From Trichoplax adhaerens (taxonomy: Eukaryota > Placozoa > Uniplacotomia > Trichoplacea > Trichoplacidae): a stretch of DNA of 64,000 nucleotides. The translations under genes and the position numbers were made by a program. The notes under the pieces are model-generated. The model saw nothing but the letters and a program-made list of their open reading frames with translations, was not told where the DNA came from and ran no database searches. Positions 53,693-64,000 of the stretch are shown here, in pieces. The stretch lies in NCBI RefSeq assembly GCF_000150275.1, contig NW_002060947.1, positions 6,225,211-6,289,210 of the forward strand, given 5' to 3'. Position 1 is the first letter of the stretch. Every line of letters begins with the position of its first letter.

Positions 53693-53957
53693 GTGGCGTT
53701 GTGCATGTACCACGTCGTACGTACGTCGCATAGTATGTAGTGTATCATGAACGACGCACGTACGCACCATGAAATTGAGGCCGACCGGGCTTACAGCGCT
53801 GTAGGAAAATCGAAAACCAGCAAATACCCTTCTACAGTGTATTCTATGCTTTATTGCAGCTGTTTGTGCACTAAACTTCGTTGCGTATGGATGTCGTGAC
53901 GGACGGATCAGAGCACCAGTGGGGAACATCTTGCAGGTAAATCGACAGTATGATTCC

Positions 53958-54210
53958 ACCAGCTGGTCCCAGCGCCAGTGACGGTCATCCGCAGTGCACT
54001 TCACTTCAACATGTACAGTCACACCTAGAGTTAGACACACACACCAGCTGATCCCAGTGCCAGTGAAGTTCATCTGCACTTCACTTCAACATGTACAGTC
54101 ACACCTAGAGTTAGACACACACACCAGCTGGTCCCAGTGCAAGTGACGGTCATCCGCAGCGCACTTCACTTCAACATGTACTGTCACATCTAGAGGCTAC
54201 ACACACACAG
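53958..54210. repeat. Three-copy GC-richer minisatellite (85, 80, 88 bp)
   Basis: Units start at 53958, 54043 and 54123 with ACCAGCTG-TCCCAG. Each carries CACTTCACTTCAACATGTAC, then CACACCTAGAG (or CACATCTAGAG), and ends in an ACAC run. Unit 2 lacks a few bases around the GGTCATCCGCAG segment. It ends 118 bp before the neurobeachin start, so it lies in the promoter or 5' untranslated region. Confidence 0.9.
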
Positions 54211-54320
54211 CGACGATTGGGCCAATCACAAGACTGAAGGTGACGTGTGTACTAGTGTCAGCGGAAAGAAAACACGATCGGCCAGTGCGGTCATCCCCTT
54301 CCAGTTGCTTTTGTTGGCAA

Positions 54321-54344
54321 ATGCAAAATGGCGAGCTCGTCTAA
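54321..54344 (+). promoter_or_regulatory. Overlapping upstream ORF at the neurobeachin start
   Basis: An ATG seven bases ahead of the chosen start opens a seven-codon frame that ends with TAA at 54342-54344, overlapping the main start in another frame. If the 5' untranslated region includes it, it would lower translation of the main frame. Whether it is transcribed is unknown. Confidence 0.4.
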
Positions 54345-57300
54345 GAAGAGTAATATCGATTATTCCGCTTCCTCGCCTCTTACCTTATCCATGGAATCAT
54401 CCATCTTAAGACAGCAATCGCTATCCGATGAAGATCAGTTCAATCAGTCTGCTTCATCGTTGATAACCAACGATAAGACAAGGCAATCGTTGGAGTCGTT
54501 ATTACTCATGATTCCGAAAGTCTCCACCGGTCAATTATCCCATCAAAAAATGATTGATGGCATCTTTAGCCTTGTAAGTATATTATTTTTCACCAGGATA
54601 TTTTACTATTTGCTTTATCTCTCTTTTCAATGGCAAGGGATCATCATTGTCGGCAATAGATTCCATTTGTAGTTCAATGTGATACAACATGGCTAGCGAT
54701 CATCATTACCTCCATCCACTTGTAAAACGTAAGAGCATCGTCATCGCTAGTAGTCATCCTTTTCGTCATCGATGGACAAGAGGATCATGGCTGCATCTTG
54801 ACATACAGTAGAATCGTATTGTCGTCAATGGACGATGAAGAGAGTTGAAATGAAAAGTATATAGTACTGTAATGCATAAGGGTAGAAGCAATATTAGTCC
54901 ATGCTCTATTATTGGCTTTGCCGTCTGAGTCAAAAGTACTTTGAAGTGGCTTAAAGTCCGCTTTCAAATTAAGCGATTGTCATTCTGTAGAACAGGATCA
55001 GTACGATCGTGCCAATGGTAGTGCTAAACGATAGGATAACAAAAGTGTTTCATTAGTGCTCTATCAATTTTAGCGATTGTCATTCTGTAGAACAGGATCA
55101 GTACAATCGTGCCACTGGTAGTGCTAAACGATAGGATAACAAAAGTGTTTAGTCAGTGCTCTATCATTGCATTTTTTTGGCCAGATTGCTAGACTTATGC
55201 AATAGTCTTAATATTTATACAGTGAGGATCAATGGATATAGAATTGAATTGCAATGATTTCCCTTCCATACAACTACATCATCTGAATGGTTAGATCGCT
55301 AATCCAATATCGTCTTGAGGATAGTCTTTCAATGCTATTCCTGTTACAATCAGATATCACTTTCTTGCAATGACATCATTGACTGTACACTTGAAGTTGT
55401 TCTATCGTGAATGGAAAGCACTCTACTATCCAACTTGTACATGCATAGACTGTCCATCGATGAGTAATATCTTGGCATAACCACCATTCCATTGGACAGT
55501 CAATGGCTCCAATGGATGATATCAACGACGAGTCGATATTCTCCATTCACATGGATACTCGTCCTCACAAGCAAGATCAAGTGGTTATAAATTTCATTGT
55601 GGAACCATGTACACTAGATAGTCAACTACAGTAGAACTACATGACAACATGATTGAATAAACTCATTTTTATTGGACAAAGGACATTGGCTTACTAACCA
55701 GGCAGTATCATTGAATTCGAATGCCATCACAGTTGTTGGTATAGCATTGATCGTAACCTGGAGTTCTAATCCATGAATTAGATCATGATTATCGCTGATC
55801 ATCCATCAACCAACATCATCTTCGATATCCATTTTACGACGATATTCTCCTATGCCATCGTTACTGAACAAGTACCACGATTACCCATGTGTAATCTTGT
55901 AGTATAGCGTCTTCATGCACATGTTACCACCATGGTGATATGCAATCACGAGACTTTAAACAGTCGACATAGACGTACAGTAAATGCAATCACCGACTTG
56001 TTCAAGTAAAAATCCTCCCCTTCTTATCCCTTAAAAAATGGATCTTGACACGTTCTGATCCACTGCTATGGAATCTTATCCCCTATATTTTATTCACTGT
56101 AATGGTTAGCACAAGTGTACAATCGATCTTAACCATGAAATCCAATCTGGCCCTACACTTATAACAGCAATAACAATATTGAACATCATCCAGTACTCTG
56201 CAATTGCCAACATGTACAATAAGAAGAAAAACCTACGTACACTCGATACTGTTTCAATCAGTTGTTTCCTTGCTCATACGTACAACAGATTACACTCTAA
56301 GTTTCAATAAAATTATCCAACTGGCTTTCCATCGATGATTAACAAAACTGTAGTATTTACCCATATTTAATATTTCATTGATGAACTACCGAATGAGATC
56401 AAGTACATCGATGACCAGTATCTGAGCAAGAATAGAAATGCTATCGAAGGTAATTGCCATTGCAGGGAAAATAGCAAATCTTGGAGGTTTAAAAAAGCAT
56501 GATTATAGAGCGTAAAATGCCTATTTTCATACCATTTAGAAAGCACAACAGCGATGCTACGTAACATACGAAACGAATTTGTATCGTTGATATCAAAGGT
56601 GTAGTCATTTACTTGCATCATCCCATCTTTATATGATCCCCAAAAAATAAACTGCCTTTTCTATGTAGTAGTTGGATGAGTAACAGCGATATTTCCAAGT
56701 TGGTTAATTGATAATCAATTGGACTCTGTGTTGAAGATGGCAAACCTATCAAAATTTTAAGATCTGCATATAATAATGGACTTGACGAAGATAGAATGTA
56801 TCAATAAGATATTCATCGATTCTGGTAGAATATCTACAAGCAACCGATAGATTCAGCATTGGTATCGGCTTTTTTATATAGCGTATGATGTTGATTGACG
56901 AGGAGATGATCCATTGATCACAGCACGTTGGTAGCTTGGGCAATTATGCCATCATTTATTCTAGATTGCAACTGTATTGAATACGGCAAATATGAGTACT
57001 TAATATAACATGGCAGCTAAGCGAGAAGAATAGTAATTTTGACAGAAGTAGACATCTTGAAAAAGATTTCAGTTATTTACTGTCCAAATGATGACAATCC
57101 GTACGATATACCTTTTAGACCTATATCGTTTAGTAACGGGTATATATCATCACAGCTTTGGGCTTGAATGATGAGTCAGTGATAGGACTTGCTTACAAAA
57201 ATGGCTGCTATACTTTATCGTGTCGCTTTAAATGATGCCATCATTAAAGATGATGTGGCCTCTTAACTCTTTCATTGATTGGATTCAGTATGATATAGGC

Positions 57301-60300
57301 AATAGAGCAACTTAATTCTAGTGAAAGGTTATAAGATGGATTAACTAGACATCGTGATTCTTAGTAGAGTATCAATCTCTCGTAAAAAGGGTTACCAAAC
57401 AGTCCATATACATTATGATATTGAAATACTTGTTCATAGTTGATCATGGATAATCTTGACAAATCGAATTTGTTCAGAAATGATATCAAAATGATAAAAC
57501 ATGCATAATTCTAGGATAACAACTAGCGGTCAAATAAATTAGTTATTTCTCCACCTATAGATTATTGGTGATCAACAATTTGATGCTAAAAATGCAAGAA
57601 TACAAAGTCATCATGGCATATTACTATTTCTTGAACTGTTAGATAAATGCTTGGATGCTTTAAAGGTGCGGGTATATTATTGATTTTTGAAAAATTATAA
57701 ATATGAGAAATAGAGTGTTTTAGCCAAAATGAAATCATAGTTTTTCTGATTTGTTTCATCAACATTCTTAGGCAACTTTATGGAGTACGCTAACTGCCAT
57801 TTTGAAAAACAACATTCATAACTTACAGTTATGTTCTAGAAACAATCTTATTAAACAAGCAATTTATCGATTAAGAGACGCAAACCGTCATGTCGAAGGT
57901 TGGTGTAGCATCATATAAAATTTTACAATTATTTTTTGTAAAAAGTCATTGTTGCTGTGCTACCGACATAAATTGTACTATTAGCTGTATTAGTCAACGA
58001 TAGAGACGATCTTGTTCTATTTTTTTACTTACTATAGATGCAATACTGGAACTTATTGTAGTGCTAGCACGCCATAGTATCAGTGTCAAAGAACTGAAAT
58101 CATTGATGGCTGCATTGAAGGGAGAAAACAGTACTTGGGTTAGTTGATACCAACTTTTCTAACTACCTTTTACAACTCTATTTCCCTGATAAATTAATTG
58201 AGAATATTATAACTTGGATGCGTAAATGTAATTGTATATTAACGTAAGTTATTGTTTTACTCATTTTAATCTTATTTGTAGCCTAAATATTCTGTAAAGT
58301 TGTTAGCTGCGATGCGTCAAATCATTAATCGCGATCAGACAGATGCTAGTGTCTTTTTTAATTTTTCAGGAAGACGAGGCGGGGTAAGTAAAATGTTATC
58401 AAGTTGAGCTGTCTATCAACGATTTAACGATCGATCATCATTAGCTAACAGTAAAACAATTTCGAACATGTAGACTATTGCTTTACCACCAATTCGGAAA
58501 TGGCCAACACAAACAGGATTTTCGATAGTAACATGGTTTCGTCTCGATCCGCTAGTCAATAGTGGGTCTACCAAAGATTTATCTCCTTATTTATATTGGT
58601 AGGAAGAATTGCCTTATACTGCTGGTTTGCATTAAGCTGTTATTGCAAAGAGCATCTTCACTTATGTTATATTTTTTTGCTTTTACGTCTGTAAAGCTTT
58701 CAAAATGGCAAGGGTATAGGCTACAGTGCCTATTTTGTAGAGTCAAATCTTATGATAGAAACGATTACGAAACCAAAGAGGAAAGGCTACAGTCATGTTG
58801 TTAATCATAAGTTCCGTTCAAGAAAAGTAATATTGGATAGAGGATAGATGAATATGTTTTCTTTTATACGCATATTGTATTGATATACATTAAGTTCATT
58901 TATTTTTATTCAATTTAGTGGTATATGGTTGGAATTGTGTATATATATAACCGATTTAGACGCAGTGAACTGCATTGTTACGTTAATGGTCAAGAAGTTT
59001 CACACGATGATGTATCCATAGTTTCTTGCGATGAGGTAAAAATTTCGTTGACATCAATATGTCAGAACTTATAATCTACTCGTCTTACTACAGTCTCAAC
59101 AGCTTTGTAATTGTCATCGTACGTAGTTTATTTACTTATGGTCTACTGCAGTTATAGTCATTTATACCTGTCATTTATTTCGTGTTATGATCCAGCCATT
59201 TCATAAGTGTTTCATCGGATCTTGTCCGCAAGCCTTGCCTTCTACCGTATTTTCTGGCCAAATGGGGTCATTCTATACATTTATCGAGGCGTTGTCAAAT
59301 GATACAATGGCAGCGATATATTACTTGGGCCCAGATTATAGGGTATAAAGTGATTTCATCTTATAAAATCATTTTCTATCATTATAAATGTAAATACTAC
59401 AGTTTTATAAATATTTACAATCCACGTAGTGTCAGTTCAAGCATGGATTTGAGACTGATGTACCACTCTCCGCATCTCAGGAAAAGGTAAAATTTTAATA
59501 TGTTACTACTTACAATACCAAGCTAAAATAAGTCAATTCTTATTCTGTTGAAATACTTTATCAGCTCCTTTACGATGGACGTTTATCTACTGCAATTATG
59601 TTTACTTACAACCCCAAGGCGTGTGATCAGAAGTTATGCCTTGAATCGTCTCCAACTGATAATGCAACATATTTTGTACATTCCCCACATGCGATAATGC
59701 TCGAGGTTAAATGTTTACTCCTGTAATGTTCGACGAATAATCAAGAGTTTAAGTACTAAAATTTTTACTGCGTTTTATTGTATAAATTTTAGGGTGTATA
59801 TCCAGTTATTACAAATTCTTTCCAAAGCGCCCTTAGATCATTAGGTGGTATTCAGGTAACTAAAAGAGTCTTCGATATATTATATATTTTAATTAAATGC
59901 TACGGTTGTTTTGAATGAACATTATTTAGCAGTAAGCGTGTACCCTATAGTAGTCTATTTATACACGCGTGAGCGTAACTGAAACAATACCCAAGTTATT
60001 TCCGCAACTAAAACTGAAAAATTTTTTATTTACTACAGATTATCTTTCCCTTATTCGATCAACTCGATTATAATGTGTATAACGCGTCAAAAGAAAATGA
60101 TAATAACGATAGCGTTCCTAGTGACGATATCGGGTTTGTAGAAAATATTTTACTAATTGCTGTAACGTCACTAAAACGCTATAGTAATAATACTATACGA
60201 TATTCTATTGACAAAATGGTCTGAATGATCTTTTGCAGTTCGATGCTGTTGTCCCTCTTGTGTGACTTACTACGCGGATCAACTACTTGTCAGCAGCAAA

Positions 60301-63300
60301 TTGTGCAAGGCAATGGATTTCTTGTTTTAAGTCGTTTAATAGAAAAGGTTAGTTTCTAAATCATTCAGAATTTGTACTGTAGTTGCTAGCTTGAGCTAAT
60401 GTATGCTACCCATTTTTACCCCTGTAATAACAGGTCTCACCAGCCAGCTTAGAAGATAGTACCTTAGATACGCTATTGATGTTAGGAAAGTAAGCTAAGT
60501 GGCAACAATATTTAAGCTATTTATTTATTAGCTTTTGTATATCATCGTTGTTTCTACTCTAATAACTCATAAATTTTCGAAATATTGGCAATTATTCCTT
60601 GTGTTAGATATTTATTTAGTTCACCTGGTAAAGCTAATTTATTGAACCAATGGATTGACCATATATTGTTAAAGGCTTCATTATGGATCCATACCAGTGC
60701 TAAAGTAAAAATTTGTTTTAATTGGCTGATACAATAATAATATTATTAATTGCTTTCTTTGTAGCTTAAAGATTATATCCCGTTAAATTATTAGGTTCAA
60801 GTGAAATTATTTAGTATGTTGGCCACTGAATTCGTTGCAATGCCGGAGCAATTATCACTTCATATGATCGATTTCAAGAGAATTATTGGTGTACCTAGAT
60901 TAATGCATATTTTAAAATTCTATTATTGGTGTAAAACAACTGAAAGTTTTAACGCCAAGGAATTATCAGGTCAAATTAACTGATAAGATTATGACTCAAA
61001 CTATTTCTGTGTTATAATGTTTATGAGATTACTAATAAGTTAATAATATGTTTTAGATGGACCACGACCTAGCTTAAGTAACTTGTTGTCTATCCGTGCA
61101 TTCATACTTTTGATCATCAAGCAGTTACTATTTAAAGTAAGTTGAATAATTCTATTTAGGACTTTCTTTGCGTTTTTCAATATTAAATGACTATAAATTT
61201 CTCAAAAAATATGTATATTTATAGAAATAAGTTACGTATACGAACTGATATACTAACATATTATATGTACATAGGGTAAAGGTATAGAAGATGAAGAAAT
61301 GAAGAGTTTATTACATTACCTTACGTCTGTGAAAGAGGTATCTGTATTATCTGTAATTACAATCACTTTACTATACAGGAGCACAATTGAGCATTATCCT
61401 TATTTCAGCTTTTATAATCATTTAGCCTGAGAATTTAGGAGATGTAGTAGAATTTGTCTTATCAGTTATCTATGAAAGCCCAAGCACATTTGTTCCAGCT
61501 TTCGATAAACTGAATGGAATTAGGTTATTACACTTCGTCGAAGTGAAAAATAGAATTATATTTATGATACCTCTTTCCTTAAAATATCTTTAAATCAATT
61601 TAATGTATCTTTTCCTTAATTTTTGTTTAGGGTTATTTGTTATCTGCTATCTTTTAACGATATTACTATACAAGTTAATGCACTAAAGATTATTGCTTGT
61701 TTCTTAAAATATTGTGGTAACAGGTATTGATAATATCCTAGTAATTTATTCCCAAAGATATTCGTTACATGATCTTATTATCAGTGTGTGCTAATACTAT
61801 ATAAATACTTGTCCATACATCTAGGAGAAAACAACAGCTAGTTTTAAAAACTGGCCTGTTTCTAGTAATTGAACGAAGGCTTGAACTTTTATCGAATATT
61901 TTGCCGTCGGCTACGTACAACTCCCTTTATGAAGTAATTATATTAAGCATAATAAGGCTCTTCTGTCGTGTATGAATGAACGTGTAAATATAATACCTTA
62001 AATCAAAATTTATTAGATTTTAACCGAGCAAGTTAACCGGCAAATCCTAAGCGACAAACATCCGGATGCTGATTCCTCTTGTCGTCTTCAAAATCCACGT
62101 ATAATATTTATAAATTTTCTTAAAATAAATCATTTATCTTATGCTATCTTATATATTCCAATGTAAAATGTAAACTTGTACTATTACTATTAGACGTATT
62201 TCCCTGCATGGCAAGATTAATTGAAAGATCACTAGAATACGAGTTACAAGAAAAGCTATCGGCTAATCCGAATACTGAGATAATCCTTGGTTATTCACCC
62301 TCAATGCTATTAAAGAAGCGTATTTTATCCGATTTAATATTATTATTAAATAATAATCACGATAACAGAAGGTAATTAATTTATCGATATTTCATCATAA
62401 AAATGACAATTTAATCATTAGATATTACTACCTTTATAGATTATTCCTTCAGTTGGAATGCTGGCAATATTGGTTACTTGTACTAGGATTTAGCAAGAAT
62501 ACAGAATTATTTGAAGGTTATGATTGTTTCATGATTTCTAAAAAGTTTACTTGATTATTTTTAAACGTACCAAGTGTTAAAGGAATATAATTTTTTAATC
62601 TAGAATGCAAGCGAGTATCAGATATGACTTGTACAGTATTTAGGATCTTGCTTGTTCATGCCCTTAAAGTTGAAAATCAGGGCTGGCGAATTTGGGCTGA
62701 TACGGTAGCATTTAGCCATATTCAGGTAAAAATATTCAATGGATTTGACATTTCGTATATCAGATAATCGAACAGTCAATTAAATTACCTATTCTTTTAT
62801 TAAATTTCATTAATTATTGCTACTTGCACTATAGGCTTCGTTGAAGTCGTATGCTAGAGTTCAACGGGTTCCGAGCCGTAATATAAAATCTGAACGTAAT
62901 GTGAATACCGCAGAATTAGAGAAGGGTACACGTAGTGGTGGAGAACTATTGGCTGCTAAGAATAATGAACCTTTAGGTAATCAAGATAATGCCGCTTCTT
63001 TAAGCGAAAGTAAAATCGATCATACCTCCAATCCTGATAATGCTACAGCACATAACGAACTTTTAACCAGATGCGAATTAAGTGATGATAATTCCGAGCT
63101 TAAAGGTATCATAAGAGTCATGACTGTGTTAGTATTAGATGCTAGCAATTGTTGGAAATAATTGTATATCTCCTTGTAATACGTCAATGTTTATGCTATA
63201 ACTTATCATATTTTACGTTATAGACGACGGTAAGAATATAATGTCTGATGATCGCCGAAATGCTGGTGTATATATAAAATATATATAATAGATAATTTAT

Positions 63301-64000
63301 TTTAAGATTTAATCTTGCAATCATTTTTCGTTAAATTTACTATTACTTTTTATGTCTACATTTTAGGTATAGATGGCAGTGATGAAACTTTAAAAGGCAA
63401 TAGCAATTTAGGTATGTACGCCTAATAAAAATATTTTGAGAGTAAAAATTTCAGTAATGATTATAATTTTTATCATACCGATATTGCATGTAGTATTGAC
63501 GAAATGTTATTAATTCAAATAGACGACGTGCTTATTAAAAGCGAAGAAAATTCCAGTGATTTTGTGAGTAATGATCAAAATATACAATTGGCAGTACCAA
63601 CGATAGTCATAGAATCGGCAGGTTTGACAAATATTTAATTTTATTGTACATTTTATGAAGCTTTAATTAGTGCGTTCTTTAATGTATCTCAAAAATTTAC
63701 ATTTGTCTTTCAGTTGAGGAAACTGACATAGTTGCAGCAGTTGACGAAATACCTAAAGTCCGTAGTAACGTTGATGTTGAAGATATTAGAATGCATGAAG
63801 ATGATCTTATTGATGCAAATAATAGTGAAGAGAAGGGAAAGGCGCGAACAAATACAGATGATTTGATAAATGAACAGGTATCATCAAATGTTGTTACGAC
63901 CGAAGAGAAATTAACCGAAAACACATTACTTGATAGTAGCAATAGCGAAATGGATAAAGAAATTATAACAGATAGAAACCGTAGTGATTCTGGAGAAGCA
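54328..64000 (+). CDS. NBEA: Neurobeachin/LRBA-like BEACH protein, N-terminal part (31 exons, runs off window)
   Basis: Large vesicle-trafficking scaffold; the PH-BEACH-WD40 end lies beyond the window. Exons: 54328-54573, 57561-57665, 57772-57898, 58038-58138, 58282-58383, 58474-58598, 58697-58826, 58919-59035, 59196-59342, 59430-59486, 59565-59705, 59793-59855, 60039-60133, 60239-60347, 60434-60489, 60608-60704, 60795-60969, 61057-61136, 61275-61337, 61426-61523, 61631-61723, 61825-61933, 62017-62098, 62194-62371, 62440-62516, 62604-62725, 62835-63105, 63224-63229 (uncertain), 63367-63411, 63523-63621, 63714 to the edge. Frame holds for about 1201 codons. Family landmarks: [12 protein letters not shown] and TWFRLDP opening the concanavalin-like domain (about 228-400), [23 protein letters not shown], then armadillo-type repeats with [27 protein letters not shown] and QGWRIWADT. 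After about residue 965 comes an acidic, Asn/Ser-rich linker. Intron 1 is 3 kb; the others are short. Confidence 0.92.
54972..55171. repeat. Two-copy 100-bp tandem duplication in neurobeachin intron 1
   Basis: Units 54972-55071 and 55072-55171 start AGCGATTGTCATTCTGTAGA and differ at only a handful of bases. Recent local duplication; no coding potential. Confidence 0.9.

Noticed and set aside
53609-54079. Minus-strand open frame of 156 codons over the repeats before neurobeachin
   Set aside because: It spans a pentamer cluster and the minisatellite, whose unit lengths (85, 80 and 88) are not multiples of three, so the frame is not a conserved repeat protein, and no domain is seen.

Overview
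The window reads as nuclear DNA of an early-branching animal. It is AT-rich (roughly two thirds A+T) and intron-dense, with GT-AG introns mostly of 150-400 bp. The gene set is metazoan: gamma-butyrobetaine-hydroxylase-like dioxygenases, glutaredoxin, mARC (MOSC domain), the RNMT activator RAMAC, ubinuclein, secreted alpha-carbonic anhydrase and neurobeachin/LRBA. The compact introns, gene density and single neurobeachin-type gene fit a placozoan (Trichoplax-like) genome, but that assignment is inference. A run of 50 Ns at 13346-13395 marks a draft assembly.

Layout. (1) 1-18627 is a tandem array of 2-oxoglutarate/Fe(II) dioxygenases of the BBOX1/TMLHE family. It holds two intact four-exon genes (A, 2816-5521; C, 14872-18627), one broken copy with a pristine first exon (B, 11606-13395), and three older decayed copies (851-1046, 1108-2080, 8125-10155). 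(2) 18628-23630 is gene-poor and ends in dense TACAG/CTGTA pentamer clusters. (3) 23631-26184 holds a two-exon glutaredoxin (+) and, convergent to it, a stand-alone TrmH-type 2'-O-methyltransferase (-). (4) 27473-27694 is a decayed Helitron/PIF1 helicase tail. (5) 29263-30413 is mARC (-), and 32187-32546 is RAMAC (-), which is divergent from ubinuclein (24 exons, 33438-40209, +). (6) 42856-45367 is a seven-exon secreted carbonic anhydrase (-). (7) 45368-53114 is a gene desert of about 8 kb. (8) 53115-54210 holds tandem and palindromic repeats just upstream of a neurobeachin/LRBA gene that starts at 54328 and runs off the right edge (31 exons reconstructed).

Exon chains were rebuilt by hand from splice signals, reading phase and family similarity. 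Every chain listed keeps frame across all junctions. The dioxygenases belong to carnitine synthesis, and the remaining genes are housekeeping or trafficking functions with no obvious operon-like link.

The most striking unexplained structure is the self-complementary pentamer clusters (TACAG on one strand, CTGTA on the other, arranged head to head). They recur a short distance upstream of most start codons here (gene C, glutaredoxin, mARC, RAMAC/ubinuclein, neurobeachin) and are rare elsewhere in the window. Other points of interest are an apparent gene-conversion tract shared by dioxygenases A and B, a 280-bp dispersed repeat with a preserved hairpin, and a 9.2-kb region combining a desert with minisatellites before neurobeachin.
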